A DNA stretch of 64,000 nucleotides from Paracentrotus lividus (taxonomy: Eukaryota > Echinodermata > Echinoidea > Camarodonta > Echinidae). The notes under the pieces were generated by a model that saw nothing but the letters and a program-made list of their open reading frames with translations, was not told where the DNA came from and did not search any database. Both the position numbers and the translations under genes were made by a program. Positions within the stretch are counted from its first letter, which is position 1; each line of letters begins with the position of its first letter. This document shows, piece after piece, positions 42,976-47,222 of the stretch. The DNA lies in NCBI GenBank assembly GCA_940671915.1, contig CALNVZ010003426.1, positions 32,800,471 through 32,864,470 of the forward strand. The letters are read 5' to 3'.

Positions 42976-43184
42976 TCACTTTTAGGACTACACGAAGGCA
43001 AAGCGATAATTATAGAAAATTAAAATGTACCTCTTTTTCTGAGCTGTTGATCTCTCTTTCTTCAAACCCTCCAGATACTGGGCTACCAGCAGATCTTCAT
43101 AGCTCACAGCGTCCATGCCTGCTGGAGCAGACTGCCTGCTCGTACCTGGTGAACGCTTCCCAACATGCACAGGTGGCATGAGCA
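2304..43184 (-). CDS. DCDC1: DCDC1-like doublecortin/ricin-B protein, 35 exons, about 1721 residues seen
   Basis: Exons in transcript order run from 43184 down to 2304 and are listed one by one below. All introns are GT-AG and every join keeps the frame, which is strong evidence for a real gene. Domain order by predicted residue: basic Pro/Ser-rich N terminus 1-165; DC1 about 168-246; DC2 about 291-382; coiled coil 383-480; DC3 about 484-580; ricin trefoil about 700-885; DC4 about 949-1075; second ricin trefoil about 1225-1355; Cys-rich segment 1377-1439; DC5 about 1479-1599; coiled coil 1600-1634. DC modules bind tubulin or scaffold proteins. Human DCDC1 (including the former DCDC5) has been linked to dynein and Rab8 vesicle transport; a microtubule role here is inferred. 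Introns 3 and 19 hold DIRS elements. The C-terminal end is uncertain. Confidence 0.85.
2405..2801 (-). repeat. Tandem array of the 3' part of exon 34 with its donor site
   Basis: Three extra copies of the 3' two-thirds of exon 34 follow it at a period of 117-123 bp. Their donor-adjacent CTC (CTTGAG/GTAAGA on the minus strand) begins at 2438, 2561 and 2684, and at 2801 for the exon itself. Each copy keeps a usable-looking donor and residues like WTKP, MTEVK and QVNQLE. In-frame stops such as TAA lie in the spacer after the donor. Confidence 0.9.
2801..2937 (-). CDS. DCDC1: DCDC1-like exon 34
   Basis: Begins with 2 bases completing a Gly codon and ends in phase 0. Acceptor is TTGCAG, donor GTAAGAAG. 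It encodes GGPEYIPTLSPDEP, a linker-like segment, then WTKPSMTEVKKSIQ and VNQLE. It is the parent of the tandem copies to its left. Confidence 0.85.
3140..3355. repeat. Foldback repeat with TAACCC-rich core (copy 1)
   Basis: Ends carry inverted ACAATTGCTCCG. The middle holds several CTAACCCTAA words that resemble telomere repeats but are short and impure. A second copy lies at 32425-32635 and a partial inverted one at 11025-11115, so this is a dispersed family. Confidence 0.7.
3653..3754 (-). CDS. DCDC1: DCDC1-like exon 33 (coiled coil)
   Basis: Starts with 2 bases completing Gln and ends with 1 base. It encodes ARALKAELREERAKVM followed by LELEKEKHVLRQMQ, a highly charged coiled-coil helix after DC5. 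Acceptor ATGCAG, donor GTAAGA. Confidence 0.88.
4120..4580 (-). repeat. Decayed tandem copies of exon 32
   Basis: Three copies lie downstream of exon 32 in transcript order, about 155-185 bp apart and separated by CT-rich tracts. The copy at about 4468-4580 still reads EVWVSQGKPFKPPE and has a GTAAGT donor, but an in-frame stop and small frame changes near its acceptor. The next (4311-4400) keeps only QGEPFKPPE. The farthest (about 4123-4185) is barely recognisable. Decay increases with distance. Confidence 0.82.
4646..4765 (-). CDS. DCDC1: DCDC1-like exon 32 (end of DC5)
   Basis: Enters with 2 bases, leaves with 1. It encodes MKRAITENLRHELYN and then VEVWVSQGEPFKPPE, the typical closing strand of a doublecortin module (aromatic-V-S-x-G-E-P-F). 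Acceptor GACAG, donor GTAAGT. Confidence 0.9.
4853..5024. mobile_element. Small MITE with CAGTYAAACCTGTC termini
   Basis: Inverted ends read TACAGTTAAACCTGTCTATA and, from the right, TACAGTCAAACCTGTCTATA, with the GTGGCCAC continuation on both sides. The TA at each end suits a Tc1/mariner-type duplication. The inside repeats the same CTGTCTATAGTGG word several times. No ORF. Confidence 0.75.
5511..5664 (-). CDS. DCDC1: DCDC1-like exon 31 (middle of DC5)
   Basis: Enters in phase 0, ends with 1 base. It encodes LLDQCTYALQLSTAGRRIYA then QDGTAFLTLGDL, the lL-x-x-C-T / aRRiy-x-x-DG core of a doublecortin domain. Acceptor TTCAG, donor GTTAGT. Confidence 0.9.
6383..6589 (-). CDS. DCDC1: DCDC1-like exon 30 (start of DC5)
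   Basis: 69 codons, phase 0 to 0. A short helix (YEGELKRLRQMTSAR) precedes VQTVRIVAYKNGEG, the first strand and N-G turn of a doublecortin module. Acceptor TTTAG, donor GTGAGT. Confidence 0.9.
6958..7110 (+). repeat. Imperfect (GAT)n microsatellite
   Basis: Low-complexity GAT/GAC triplets in intron 29. They produce an Asp-rich open frame that is an artefact of composition. Confidence 0.9.
7628..7816 (-). CDS. DCDC1: DCDC1-like exon 29 (Cys-rich segment)
   Basis: 63 codons, phase 0 to 0. It encodes MTVCLACSRTLRAQYK, later FSCAVG and IKGCLQFL. The C-x-x-C followed by two further cysteines could hold a zinc ion, but this is only a pattern. Acceptor CCCCAG, donor GTGAGC. Confidence 0.9.
8472..8542 (-). 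CDS. DCDC1: DCDC1-like exon 28
   Basis: Short exon of 71 nt, 2 bases in, phase 0 out. It encodes ITAANRANVCTFAIADSEAI and closes the second ricin-type trefoil. Acceptor ATACAG, donor GTACGT. Confidence 0.85.
8910..9057. repeat. Near-perfect 148-bp palindrome built of TTTAAAATCGATTTTAAA words
   Basis: The ends are GGGGGGTGTTTCATCAAT and its complement. The inside alternates TTTAAAATCGAT and TTAAAACTGAT around a symmetric centre near 8985. Likely a foldback MITE in intron 27. Confidence 0.85.
9185..9399 (-). CDS. DCDC1: DCDC1-like exon 27 (ricin trefoil 2)
   Basis: 1 base in, 1 base out. It begins LIRCKANEDLVLTC, the trefoil strand following an interrupted G-DDG turn from exon 26, and later NQIWAAEKETGFIFG, an Q-x-W-like strand. 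Acceptor TTTTAG, donor GTTAGA. Confidence 0.9.
9925..10310. repeat. Foldback repeat of reiterated GGTCTAAT / ATTAGACC words (copy 1)
   Basis: The left arm carries TTGGTCTACTT-like words and the right arm their complements (ATTAGACxAAATGG), about 12-20 bp apart. A second copy begins with the same TTCCAATTCTCTG block near 11808. Intron 26, noncoding. Confidence 0.75.
10319..10522 (-). CDS. DCDC1: DCDC1-like exon 26 (ricin trefoil 2, first half)
   Basis: 1 base in, 2 out. It encodes RFIYLDGYIACKT and PIVLCKKDADSAYQRWTIG, with the Q-x-W signature of ricin B-type beta-trefoils, ending in DDG that continues into exon 27. Sugar binding is not implied. Acceptor CTGCAG, donor GTGAGT. Confidence 0.92.
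10754..10918 (-). CDS. DCDC1: DCDC1-like exon 25
   Basis: 1 base in, 2 out. It encodes EKAHMIADQKQEGLKWPWEK and TNPELYHKL, a linker between DC4 and the second trefoil. Acceptor ACTAG, donor GTGAGT. Confidence 0.88.
11025..11115. repeat. Partial, inverted copy of the TAACCC-core repeat
   Basis: Contains TTGCTCCGGGCTTTATTT and GGGTTAGTGTTAGGGTT, matching the complement of the right half of the copy at 3140-3355. Confidence 0.6.
11196..11358 (-). CDS. DCDC1: DCDC1-like exon 24
   Basis: 2 bases in, 2 out. It encodes GVGSPLIINSCCLSDEDREK and a Pro/Gln-rich stretch (PEQPQDAPPPQG), a flexible linker. Acceptor TATAG, donor GTAAAA. Confidence 0.88.
11790..12215. repeat. Foldback repeat of GGTCTAAT words (copy 2)
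   Basis: Same layout as the copy at 9925-10310: words like TTGGTCTAATTCTCA on the left, ATTAGACCAAATG-type words on the right. It abuts exon 23. Confidence 0.75.
12223..12469 (-). CDS. DCDC1: DCDC1-like exon 23 (end of DC4)
   Basis: 82 codons plus 1 base. FLDKCTPQLNLPFAARRLFN, SGKELQTLEDLERDQLVYVS and SGDAW give a textbook second half of a doublecortin module, followed by a Gln/Arg-rich helix. Acceptor CTGCAG, donor GTAAGT. Confidence 0.93.
12938..13078 (-). CDS. DCDC1: DCDC1-like exon 22 (basic insert in DC4)
   Basis: 47 codons, phase 0 to 0, very basic (KRPHRHRRSGSKNK). It sits between the two halves of DC4, so this module carries a positively charged loop. Acceptor CCACAG, donor GTTAGT. 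Confidence 0.88.
13598..13683 (-). CDS. DCDC1: DCDC1-like exon 21 (start of DC4)
   Basis: 2 bases in, phase 0 out. It encodes IPLRLRVLKNGEKDLNRM and VVGPDL, the opening strand and N-G turn of a DC domain. Acceptor ACCAG, donor GTAAGT. Confidence 0.88.
14001..14489. mobile_element. Tc1/mariner-like MITE, CAGTGCRTCC termini
   Basis: Inverted ends of over 50 bp: CAGTGCATCCCAGATAAAAG on the left and CAGTGCGTCCTGG...AGAG complemented on the right, then AGTAAACCCAACTTTGAGAG on both. TA flanks each end. No transposase frame; intron 20. Confidence 0.82.
14793..15025 (-). CDS. DCDC1: DCDC1-like exon 20 (end of ricin trefoil 1)
   Basis: 1 base in, 1 out. WALKQENLDRPREWRHNDL continues from exon 19 (KWAKSQ), then KLAYSWPVDW and DWPMEGYFIAYAPPI, Trp-rich segments I associate with DCDC1 proteins. 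The intron before it contains the 6-kb DIRS element. Acceptor ATCAG, donor GTGAGT. Confidence 0.9.
15178..15288. repeat. Short palindromic MITE
   Basis: Inverted ends GGGCCGTAACACAAAACCGT and, from the right, GGGCCGTACCACGAAACCGT. About 110 bp, in intron 19. Confidence 0.75.
15660..15770. repeat. DIRS internal complementary region
   Basis: Its complement reads right end (…GTGATTATTGAAGTAAAT), then TTAGTAAAATTAGCACC, then left end (…ATAATCACATGACCCTC). This records the end-to-end junction of the element and locates its true termini. Confidence 0.8.
15950..17243 (-). pseudogene. DIRS tyrosine recombinase region, broken
   Basis: Pieces in several frames: HVQDAFSFSWSGLKNFAFPP (17190-17120) is the linker region before the recombinase; CPVRALKGTLSRSES and TISRW-like SISRWIVEGL (16206-16060) match DIRS recombinases; DTRGISASWALFAGVPTEDV (about 16020-15960) holds the R of the catalytic R-H-R-Y set. 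Frameshifts and stops throughout. Confidence 0.75.
17558..17912 (-). pseudogene. DIRS reverse transcriptase / RNase H remnant
   Basis: LPDDWLLVAQ at about 17873-17850 is the altered YLDDWLL catalytic box of DIRS RTs, and SISTDASLPGLG near 17640-17600 matches the RNase H start. I could not find RT motifs A and B upstream (17913-18250), so the RT appears internally deleted. Confidence 0.7.
18330..19170 (-). repeat. Tandem array, about 165-bp units, in DIRS gag region
   Basis: The phrase GGTAGCTAGTCCCGTCACCTC begins near 18442, 18611 and 18774, with diverged units before (about 18335) and after (about 19058). Units share GAGCGAAACCCCGCTTGGTA and GAGACCAGGCCAGTGTCG. On the minus strand they translate to repeated peptides such as CLRHPTKRGFAPYP. 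About five units. Confidence 0.85.
19200..20140 (-). repeat. Tandem array, about 300-335-bp units, in DIRS gag region
   Basis: CCTGGGGTCCGAGAGACCAG near 19507 recurs diverged near 19833 and 20130, and an earlier related unit starts near 19205. Same array as 1-780. The minus-strand peptide unit contains STENC and FLSHLGMR. Confidence 0.8.
20645..20674 (+). repeat. Poly(T) run in the DIRS leader
   Basis: About 28 T, matched by the T-run at about 1299-1330 in the partial copy. Confidence 0.9.
21690..21967 (-). CDS. DCDC1: DCDC1-like exon 19 (ricin trefoil 1 with acidic insert)
   Basis: Phase 0 in, 2 bases out. SNQDLLLTFAEPP is a trefoil strand; a Gly/acidic loop follows (GGGGGSGG, YGAEDGEEDTPPKP), then HKFVLLGMERLPERHKWAKS. 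Acceptor CACCAG, donor GTATGT. Confidence 0.9.
22394..22454 (-). CDS. DCDC1: DCDC1-like exon 18 (ricin trefoil 1)
   Basis: Only 61 nt. ESVMDGQQWVFLNDGRIANW contains a Q-x-W-F trefoil motif and the following DG turn. Acceptor TAACAG, donor GTAAAT. Confidence 0.87.
22936..23075 (-). CDS. DCDC1: DCDC1-like exon 17 (ricin trefoil 1)
   Basis: Phase 0 in, 2 bases out. DGVIYCKSHPKLALTLML and GIPVCLMD resemble the first and second strands of a ricin-type repeat, continuing WCITK of exon 16. Acceptor TCTAG, donor GTAAGC. Confidence 0.9.
23476..23650. repeat. MITE-like inverted repeat
   Basis: Left arm GGCCCATATTCTAGAGTA...GTACGAGTCGCAAGTTC and right arm complement GGCCTATATTCTGAGACT...GTATGAGTCGCAAGTTC. 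About 175 bp, intron 16. Confidence 0.75.
23783..23884 (-). CDS. DCDC1: DCDC1-like exon 16
   Basis: 34 codons, phase 0 to 0: DDEGLLLYPEISVEEKQ and WPPRAQSWCITK, which opens the first trefoil. Acceptor TTACAG, donor GTAAGT. An X-box-like site lies about 30 bp upstream. Confidence 0.9.
23918..23931. promoter_or_regulatory. RFX X-box-like motif
   Basis: ATTACCATGGCAAC matches the RFX consensus GTNRCCNNRGYAAC at all fixed positions except the first. RFX factors drive many ciliary genes. It is intronic, just upstream of exon 16, so it would fit an internal promoter; a chance match is quite possible. Confidence 0.35.
24267..24414 (-). CDS. DCDC1: DCDC1-like exon 15
   Basis: 1 base in, phase 0 out. 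WMVRDIYPEEAYQEINEDTP and EKVKEDMKAHDLHDD form an acidic/basic linker after DC3. Acceptor ATACAG, donor GTAAGA. Confidence 0.9.
24733..24810 (-). other. tRNA-like unit (decayed tRNA or SINE head) with T-run
   Basis: On the minus strand it has a perfect A box (TGGTCTAGTGG) and B box (GGTTCGAATCC), followed within about 8 bases by a run of T that could end RNA polymerase III transcription. The acceptor stem pairs only partly and the anticodon stem poorly, so a working tRNA is unlikely. Confidence 0.6.
24915..25044 (-). CDS. DCDC1: DCDC1-like exon 14
   Basis: 2 bases in, 2 out. YCLQLTLDRAVGYKDYSQAY and EPLLSDQLPEGGE, following the GEPYRDPH end of DC3. Acceptor TCACAG, donor GTAAAC. A decayed copy lies just upstream. 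Confidence 0.9.
25080..25180 (-). pseudogene. Decayed duplicate of exon 14
   Basis: Offset about 130 bp upstream of exon 14. It keeps the acceptor (CGCAG) and reads YCPQLALDRAVGYKD followed by an in-frame TAA, so inclusion would truncate the protein. The donor end is lost. Confidence 0.82.
25497..25675 (+). repeat. Possible decayed SINE core and tail
   Basis: Ends in GGTGCTATATAAGCAGGGAT and a TTATTGATTATTG tail, resembling the GCGCTATATAA-type tails of invertebrate SINEs. No clear A/B boxes. Confidence 0.3.
25887..26187. repeat. MITE-like inverted repeat
   Basis: Ends CCTTTACAATGATATCTTCC and complement CCTTTGCAATGATACCTTTC; both arms also carry AAATGAAGGTGACAG. About 300 bp, intron 13. 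Confidence 0.75.
26325..26496 (-). CDS. DCDC1: DCDC1-like exon 13 (second half of DC3)
   Basis: Phase 0 in, 1 base out. LLDTITRWVRPEQNTTALS, TKIFNSKGKEITNVYDL and VWLSFGEPYRDPH give the closing half of a DC module. Acceptor TTGTAG, donor GTAAGC. Confidence 0.93.
26600..26670 (-). pseudogene. Decayed partial duplicate of exon 13
   Basis: About 190 bp upstream of exon 13. One frame reads EQNTPALSTIKTKIFDRK, against EQNTTALSTIVTKIFNSK in the exon. An acceptor-like TTTTAG precedes it. The 3' part and donor are not recognisable. Confidence 0.75.
27035..27136 (-). CDS. DCDC1: DCDC1-like exon 12 (first half of DC3)
   Basis: 34 codons, phase 0 to 0: VYENGRNDGEETVFFNMKEA and QADQNLLMQR. The N-G turn of a DC strand sits at the start. 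Acceptor TTCAG, donor GTGAGT. Confidence 0.9.
27340..27725. mobile_element. Half copy of the mariner-like foldback family of 52839-53696
   Basis: Matches the right arm of that element: CCTTGCCAAGTTATTT, AAAAAGTTATGCTATTTTA, CATACCACACAAA and GGTTCATAAATTGGTT in order. The left arm is missing. Intron 11. Confidence 0.75.
27909..27995 (-). CDS. DCDC1: DCDC1-like exon 11
   Basis: 29 codons, phase 0 to 0: EEGHTFKSKHMKELDSSHRL and GQQGLKLK, leading into DC3. Acceptor TTGCAG, donor GTAGGT. Confidence 0.88.
28567..28656 (-). CDS. DCDC1: DCDC1-like exon 10 (coiled coil)
   Basis: 30 codons, phase 0 to 0: VETLIEDFQDARSKMDDILD then IGDKAALEM, a heptad-like helix. Acceptor AATAG, donor GTGAGT. Confidence 0.9.
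29362..29507 (-). CDS. DCDC1: DCDC1-like exon 9 (coiled coil)
   Basis: 2 bases in, phase 0 out. FLSEIVKICKQQTKMTKTRL and LRQSRQAAEDRGN form a charged helix after DC2. Acceptor ATGCAG, donor GTTTGT. Confidence 0.88.
30089..30187 (-). CDS. DCDC1: DCDC1-like exon 8 (end of DC2)
   Basis: 2 bases in, 1 out. LDGCLQSSTTPIYGPVWVSK then GERFSALGAK, the final V-W-V-S-x-G-E strand of DC2. Acceptor GACAG, donor GTAAGT. Confidence 0.9.
30685..30778 (-). CDS. DCDC1: DCDC1-like exon 7 (middle of DC2)
   Basis: Phase 0 in, 1 base out. FLDSCTNKLNLNSPARYIYT and WDGLKLEDLNE match the DC core (fL-x-x-C-T, aRyiyT-x-DG). Acceptor TTACAG, donor GTAAGT. Confidence 0.92.
31391..31490 (-). CDS. DCDC1: DCDC1-like exon 6 (start of DC2)
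   Basis: 1 base in, phase 0 out. NMLASGMRRVMVFINGDAAE and VVANVDQYNQ give the opening strand of DC2. Acceptor TTCAG, donor GTATTT. Confidence 0.9.
31797..31845. repeat. Short palindrome of AGTACATGTACT words
   Basis: AGTACAAGTACATGTAGTAG is followed by its near complement TACTACATGT-type words. Intron 5. Confidence 0.6.
32286..32385 (-). CDS. DCDC1: DCDC1-like exon 5
   Basis: 2 bases in, 2 out. IVKKNMQAAWTLDGVVLPSS followed by a Lys/Arg/Thr-rich end (KKKTRTTLSKRM), linking DC1 and DC2. Found by requiring frame closure between exons 4 and 6. Acceptor AACAG, donor GTCAGT. Confidence 0.85.
32425..32635. repeat. Foldback repeat with TAACCC-rich core (copy 2)
   Basis: Aligns in order with 3140-3355: GATTCCATGACA, AAATTCCATACACTA, CAACCCTGGA, CTAACCCTAxAT, TTAGATGAAAT. 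Confidence 0.7.
33076..33238 (-). CDS. DCDC1: DCDC1-like exon 4 (second half of DC1)
   Basis: Phase 0 in, 1 base out. FLEYCTLKLDFEFAARRIFL, EDGTEVKSAEDIPRDGEVYI and SGGEPFKNPFKPLQ are a textbook DC second half, continuing ITAPTMKI of exon 3 across the DIRS-bearing intron. Acceptor TTGTAG, donor GTATGT. Confidence 0.95.
33584..33680. repeat. DIRS internal complementary region
   Basis: Its complement reads right terminus (TATTTCTATGAAGTAAAT), then CATAAAATAACAATCTAAT, then left terminus (TTTATTATTTACGATATGG). This places the left end of the element near 33329, outside the inverted repeat proper. Confidence 0.85.
33700..34758 (-). pseudogene. DIRS tyrosine recombinase
   Basis: Starts near the ATG at 34758 with the N-terminal helical domain (SRRKSTRIVYNSRLEAFFAW, IADFLISLF). 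The catalytic part is in other frames: CPVRALKWYIKRTE-like residues near 34100-34050, AHQTRSISSSW at about 33909 (the H-x-x-R box), and FHLLYLRDIAAAGF near 33810 with the nucleophilic Tyr. At least two frameshifts. Confidence 0.85.
34874..36355 (-). pseudogene. DIRS reverse transcriptase / RNase H
   Basis: RT motif A (SLDLSDAYVHIPI, about 36246-36210), motif B (KALPFGLRPTPRVF, near 36145) and motif C (YLDDWLL, 36048-36028) are intact in one frame. The next part continues in another frame (SLGFMINWSNIEFIPS). RNase H follows with LTDNTSVKAYINKQGGT near 35370 and DNLIADFLSR near 35210, then the linker SFWIAFSLI / FPPFKLI. Frameshifts separate the pieces. Confidence 0.9.
37301..39292 (-). pseudogene. 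DIRS gag
   Basis: Likely start at the ATG 39290-39292 (MSNFLLAPASNKKKRGKK, basic). The frame shifts near 38905 into a long Ser/Pro/Gly-rich frame (38897-37812), then near 37840 into a third (to 37301) with LLKSDKGDFDVSSAITGSL. Composition and position upstream of RT fit DIRS gag; no zinc knuckle is visible. Confidence 0.75.
39915..40190 (-). mobile_element. tRNA-derived SINE
   Basis: On the minus strand a tRNA-like head has TTCTAGTGGTCATGTCGCTT and GTCGTGGATTTAATCCC, followed by a conserved-looking body (CCTTGGGCAAGACA, ACACAGGTGTTAAAATGGGT) and a tail region with AGCGCCATATG. I have seen similar bodies in invertebrate SINEs but will not name a core family. It lies right beside the DIRS insertion. 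Confidence 0.65.
40307..41500 (+). repeat. Dispersed 16-bp word TGTGACTCGCGTGACA
   Basis: Exact or one-mismatch copies start near 40653, 40688, 41281, 41316 and 41485; looser ones at 40485 and 40307. Between them is unrelated AT-rich sequence. Intron 3, no coding signal. Confidence 0.8.
41880..42042 (-). CDS. DCDC1: DCDC1-like exon 3 (first half of DC1)
   Basis: 1 base in, phase 0 out. PWSGRSAASSMSTFSQSS, then VIRAMCYRNGSREKSVKI and TAPTMKI, the classic opening of a DC domain. Acceptor TTTAG, donor GTGAGA. Confidence 0.93.
42368..42646 (-). CDS. DCDC1: DCDC1-like exon 2
   Basis: 93 codons: LARSPKNPSPYLQRLAHSDL, SRSERERKRIHARFVVD, an acidic-basic run (EEDEEEKKKGKHR) and RPASAPVYK. Disordered N-terminal region. 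1 base in, 2 out. Acceptor CATAG, donor GTACAT. Confidence 0.9.
42937..42966 (+). repeat. Poly(A) run, 30 bp
   Basis: Uninterrupted A run in intron 1, possibly the tail of a retroposed insert; no insert is recognisable. Confidence 0.9.
43031..43184 (-). CDS. DCDC1: DCDC1-like exon 1 (first coding exon seen)
   Basis: The start is placed at ATG 43177-43179 (MPPVHVGKRSPGTS, then VSYEDLLVAQYLEGLKK). An acceptor (TACAG) precedes the exon, so a 5' UTR exon lies upstream, or an earlier coding exon ending with one base. Donor GTACAT. Confidence 0.82.
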
Positions 43185-45430
43185 CTGTACAACAAACAAG
43201 TACAATAATAAACTAATATTAAAAATATGCTTGGATTTGTCCAGTCCTTTTTTTTTGTTGAGATAGGATACAGGTGAAGGGTAAACACAAATTTCTTGTG
43301 AATTGAAAGAATACCACATCTTTCCATTCATGAACTTTCTAAATTCTAGTCATAATTTCATGCCTTTTAAAAACAAATTTTTTATATGATAGCAGGCTTT
43401 TGCCAGCGATTCATAGAGGACTTATAGACTAGTCAAAATAAGACAATTTGGAGGTAGGTAGTCTAATACATTGAGGTCATCATATGTTGCGCAAACTTGA
43501 AAAATGACAACAATTGTGATATCAATTTTTAAGCAACATTTTTTCACAAAATAAAGAAAAATTATAACCACCAAATGAACAGTACTTAAAATTCTAGACT
43601 CCAAATCGCTCAATGGAAAAATGTAATCTATTCTAGGTCAAAAGGTTAGGCGATTGATACATATTGCGATGCCGATCTAAAAAATTCTATGCTGATCAGA
43701 CTTCCAAAAAAGTTGTTCGGTAGGGCGCTGTTAAAGCACTTTTAAGTATAAGGAAGAGTGATATCAATATGAACTTCAACAAATCGACTGGTGCAATTCC
43801 GATGTATGGAAATAAACCGGAGCAAAAATGAGGACTTACCAAAGAATAAGTGACGAGTCTAAATTTTGTCATGAGTATTGTTCATTCGTAGGCACAATGG
43901 TAGTGTCTTTGGTATGCAAACAAGATCGTTCCAGAGGGATGTATATTTGTGGAGTTGGAAAATTATTATGTACAACGTATGGTAAGATTGCCCAAGTCTG
44001 CGCACCCATGTAAATGCGCGAATTTGATAGAACAAAACCCCCAAATAATATCAACCTTCAATCTTAACCTGAACAATCCATTTTGATACAAAAAACTGTG
44101 AAATGATTAACAATGGTTTTCAGCAAGTTTTATTTGCTACCCTGAAAATTTCAACCATTCTCAAAAAGTGAAAGTAAAAAACTTGCGTGCGCTTGATTTG
44201 CGTGCAAAATGAGTTAGTGCACAGACATGGGCACTCTCCAATTTTGCTACACAAAATGACAAGCCTGTCAAAAAATCGTTTAAAAAAAATTGTTCTTGTA
44301 AATGGTTTCTTGAAATTTTTTGCTTCATTGATCATTAGAATATGAAGAATGGAATAACGTACAGAAATCTACGCAAAATCTGTTGCTGATCTCCAACAGC
44401 ACTGGAGGAAGAAGAAGAAGAAGATGAATTTAAAAATAGTATAGTGACACATTATATTACCGGACACTATCATGATTCCGGACGCACATATTACTGCGCA
44501 CTAAAGCAATTTTGTACGCGTAGGTTGGCCCATTTGAATTCCACACACCAATACATGGAACAAGATTACTAAAATGAGGCGAAAAAAATCTAAGTTTTAC
44601 CTTATTTTTCTCTAAAATGATAGAAAATGGTTAAAATTTCATATTGCATAGACTCTCTACCTTAACATTACCAACTGATATATTTTCGGATGAAAAAACG
44701 AGCCTTGTTTGCCGAATTTCAATCTCTCGGCGTCTGCGTCGAATGTTGATGTGCGGTGTAGTGGTGATGATTCTAGTGCAGTTCACGGTTTTCCAATTAT
44801 ATGACGATCGCGAACACGACGAACGACGATAAACAAACATAGGCATACTAGAGTCTACAGACATCTCATTATGGCAGTGTATTCCTGGACGCCTTTATTT
44901 CAGTGCTTTAAAAAGGACAATTAGAATCTAGAGGAAATAAAGTCATGGAAAATTCGCACTAGCTATTCAAATATTATGAAAATTATAAATATAGTAGAAT
45001 TAGATCTATTTGATATTTAATTACCAACAGATTTCTTTGTATCGCGCTTGCCGCATACCCCTCTACGAAAAACAATTATTTTTGAGCGTGACAAATTACA
45101 TTATGATTCCAGATGCGCGCCCTCTATGGCGGGGATACAACATTATAATCGCGTGTTGTTTTGTTTTCGATCATCATAATTATGCTATCTCTCTAGTCTA
45201 GACTAGACTGTCATTGCAGTTAATCTAGGATTTATTTGGGGTTTTTGTTTTATAAAACATGTATCCTTTTATTTTAGCTTTAGAAATCTATCCTTTATTC
45301 CTACATGTATTTCTTAATCTTTATCTTTTTGTGTAATTTAAGCCTTGTGAAAGATAATTGCTTCAACTTATCAACTTCGCAATATTCGCATAATCATAGA
45401 TTAGATCGTTCACTAGTCATGCTAGTAATA
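43185..45430. other. Upstream flank of DCDC1-like gene, no coding exon seen
   Basis: AT-rich. A good minus-strand donor (TTTG/GTAAGT at 43840/43839) could end a noncoding 5' exon. The open frames are short and without family resemblance. Confidence 0.4.
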
Positions 45431-45966
45431 CAGGTCTAACGTCACCAACCGTTTGGTCGCCACTACATTTGGTCGCCACACAATCGGGTCTGTCAACTGA
45501 CATTGCTCACTTTATAAATTTATGACTCACGTAGGTATCACTGGCGAGGTAGGTGAAAAGTCAAGAGATATCACTATGTTTTGGTGCTTAGTCCACCCTC
45601 TAGTGCCTGGAATATTGTTTATAGGAGACGATGTCGTCTAGACACAATACACAGACGCAATAGGCACACACACAAGGTGTCAGGCGACAGTCTGGACGAC
45701 TTCCGGTCAACCCCTGACTGGTACCCCTTCTCCAGTCATGAGTACCCTATGCTTATTACTGAATTGCGTGTTAATACCTATGGAATGAATATGTTGCAGT
45801 CTCAAGTGCTGATAAATCCCTTATAAGGAGAAAGTGGGAGTGGCAGAATTACAATGACATGAGGGCCGTGTGCATTTGCTATGATGTTAACGCTGAGTGC
45901 ACGTGTTGTACTGTATGTACTGTATGTTTATTGGCTTCCGTGTATTGAAGCAATGTCTAGTGCTCC

Positions 45967-46116
45967 GGGTGTGTCCATTTTTTGCACGGGGTGTTGATGG
46001 AATATGAGGGATGTTTTAACCAGTTATTACTCCAAGGTCATAAGTCGGCTCCATGAATTATGTGAGTTAAAACATTCCTCAAATTCCATGAACACCCCTT
46101 ATGAAAATGGACACTC
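45967..46116. repeat. MITE-like inverted repeat
   Basis: GTGTCCATTTTTTGCACGGG...GTTTTAAC on the left and complement GTGTCCATTTTCATAAGGGG...GTTTTAAC on the right. Confidence 0.75.
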
Positions 46117-47161
46117 TCGCTACTGCTTCAATATGGATATCAGAATGTTGGGAAACGGCATGGCATGGCATGGTTTCAGCGAGGTGTGTGTGAATCACTG
46201 CAGGTGTCTGTGTATGAGGAGAGGTGTTTGGAAGGGGAAGGGTGTTGTTTTAGAGAATGTGTATCGTTAGAGCAGGGCCCAGGGGTAGAGACCCCCCCCC
46301 CCCTACCTAACTCTAAATGACAGCTGGAGTTTACCCTGGTTTTGTGTTGTGATTTATGTGCATGCATTTTACGAAGCTTGTGACATGCTGAACTATGGAT
46401 CTTGTGGGGCGAGGCAGAAGGAGGGGGGGGGGTGGTGGTATAGATCTACTAAAAGTATTGTTAGCGCCGAAACAAAACATTGATGACAATTATTTTGATG
46501 GAATAATTATTTTAAAGTGGGAATTAGAATCACAGAAGTTATAAATTATCATATTAAAGTATAATTATTCAAGGTGACTTCTTGTATTTTCTCTTTTGTA
46601 CAGGACAAACAACTCGAGGATAAAAATGTTTGCAGGAAGTGAATACACATGGTTCCGATTTAAAAAGTCCAGGTTCCAGATTAAATTTTTGTCACTTGTT
46701 TGTCTTTTATTAATTGTGTTATGCATGTAATGTTGATCTTTCTTTCATGTCATCACTTGAGGACGGGGGAGGGGAGCAGCTAAGGGGTTTGGGGTGGGGG
46801 TGGGGCTGTTGCAGTCTCAAAGCTATCCATCAACAGATTTGGTCTCATTCCCGTGTTCATAATGCTCCCAAAATATTTTTCTTAAACTGATTACTTTTTG
46901 GTTGGGCGTAGCTTAGATCTTTGGAGACTGGATTAATTGCCCATTTATCATATTTTGCTCATTTTACCATATTGCATGCCTTCAAATCATATATTTGCAC
47001 GAGTCATTGAAATTTTAATCCAAGCAAATGAAAATATATAGGGTACCTTATCGGGTACACATTGACAATTTATTATGAAAGTTTATTTTTGCTGTAACTC
47101 CTTTCGTTTTAGACAAGATGCTCAATCCTCCATATGAATGAAAATATAAGCCAGAATAAAT

Positions 47162-47222
47162 CTTGGACCAGGAGGTATTTGAACCCACAACATCTAGCCC
47201 ACTAAATTTCTAATCTATGTCA
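47162..47222 (-). repeat. Faint tRNA-like SINE remnant
   Basis: Minus strand reads TAGTGGGCTAGATGTTGTGG then GTTCAAATACCTCC, a B-box-like segment. No clear A box. Confidence 0.3.
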
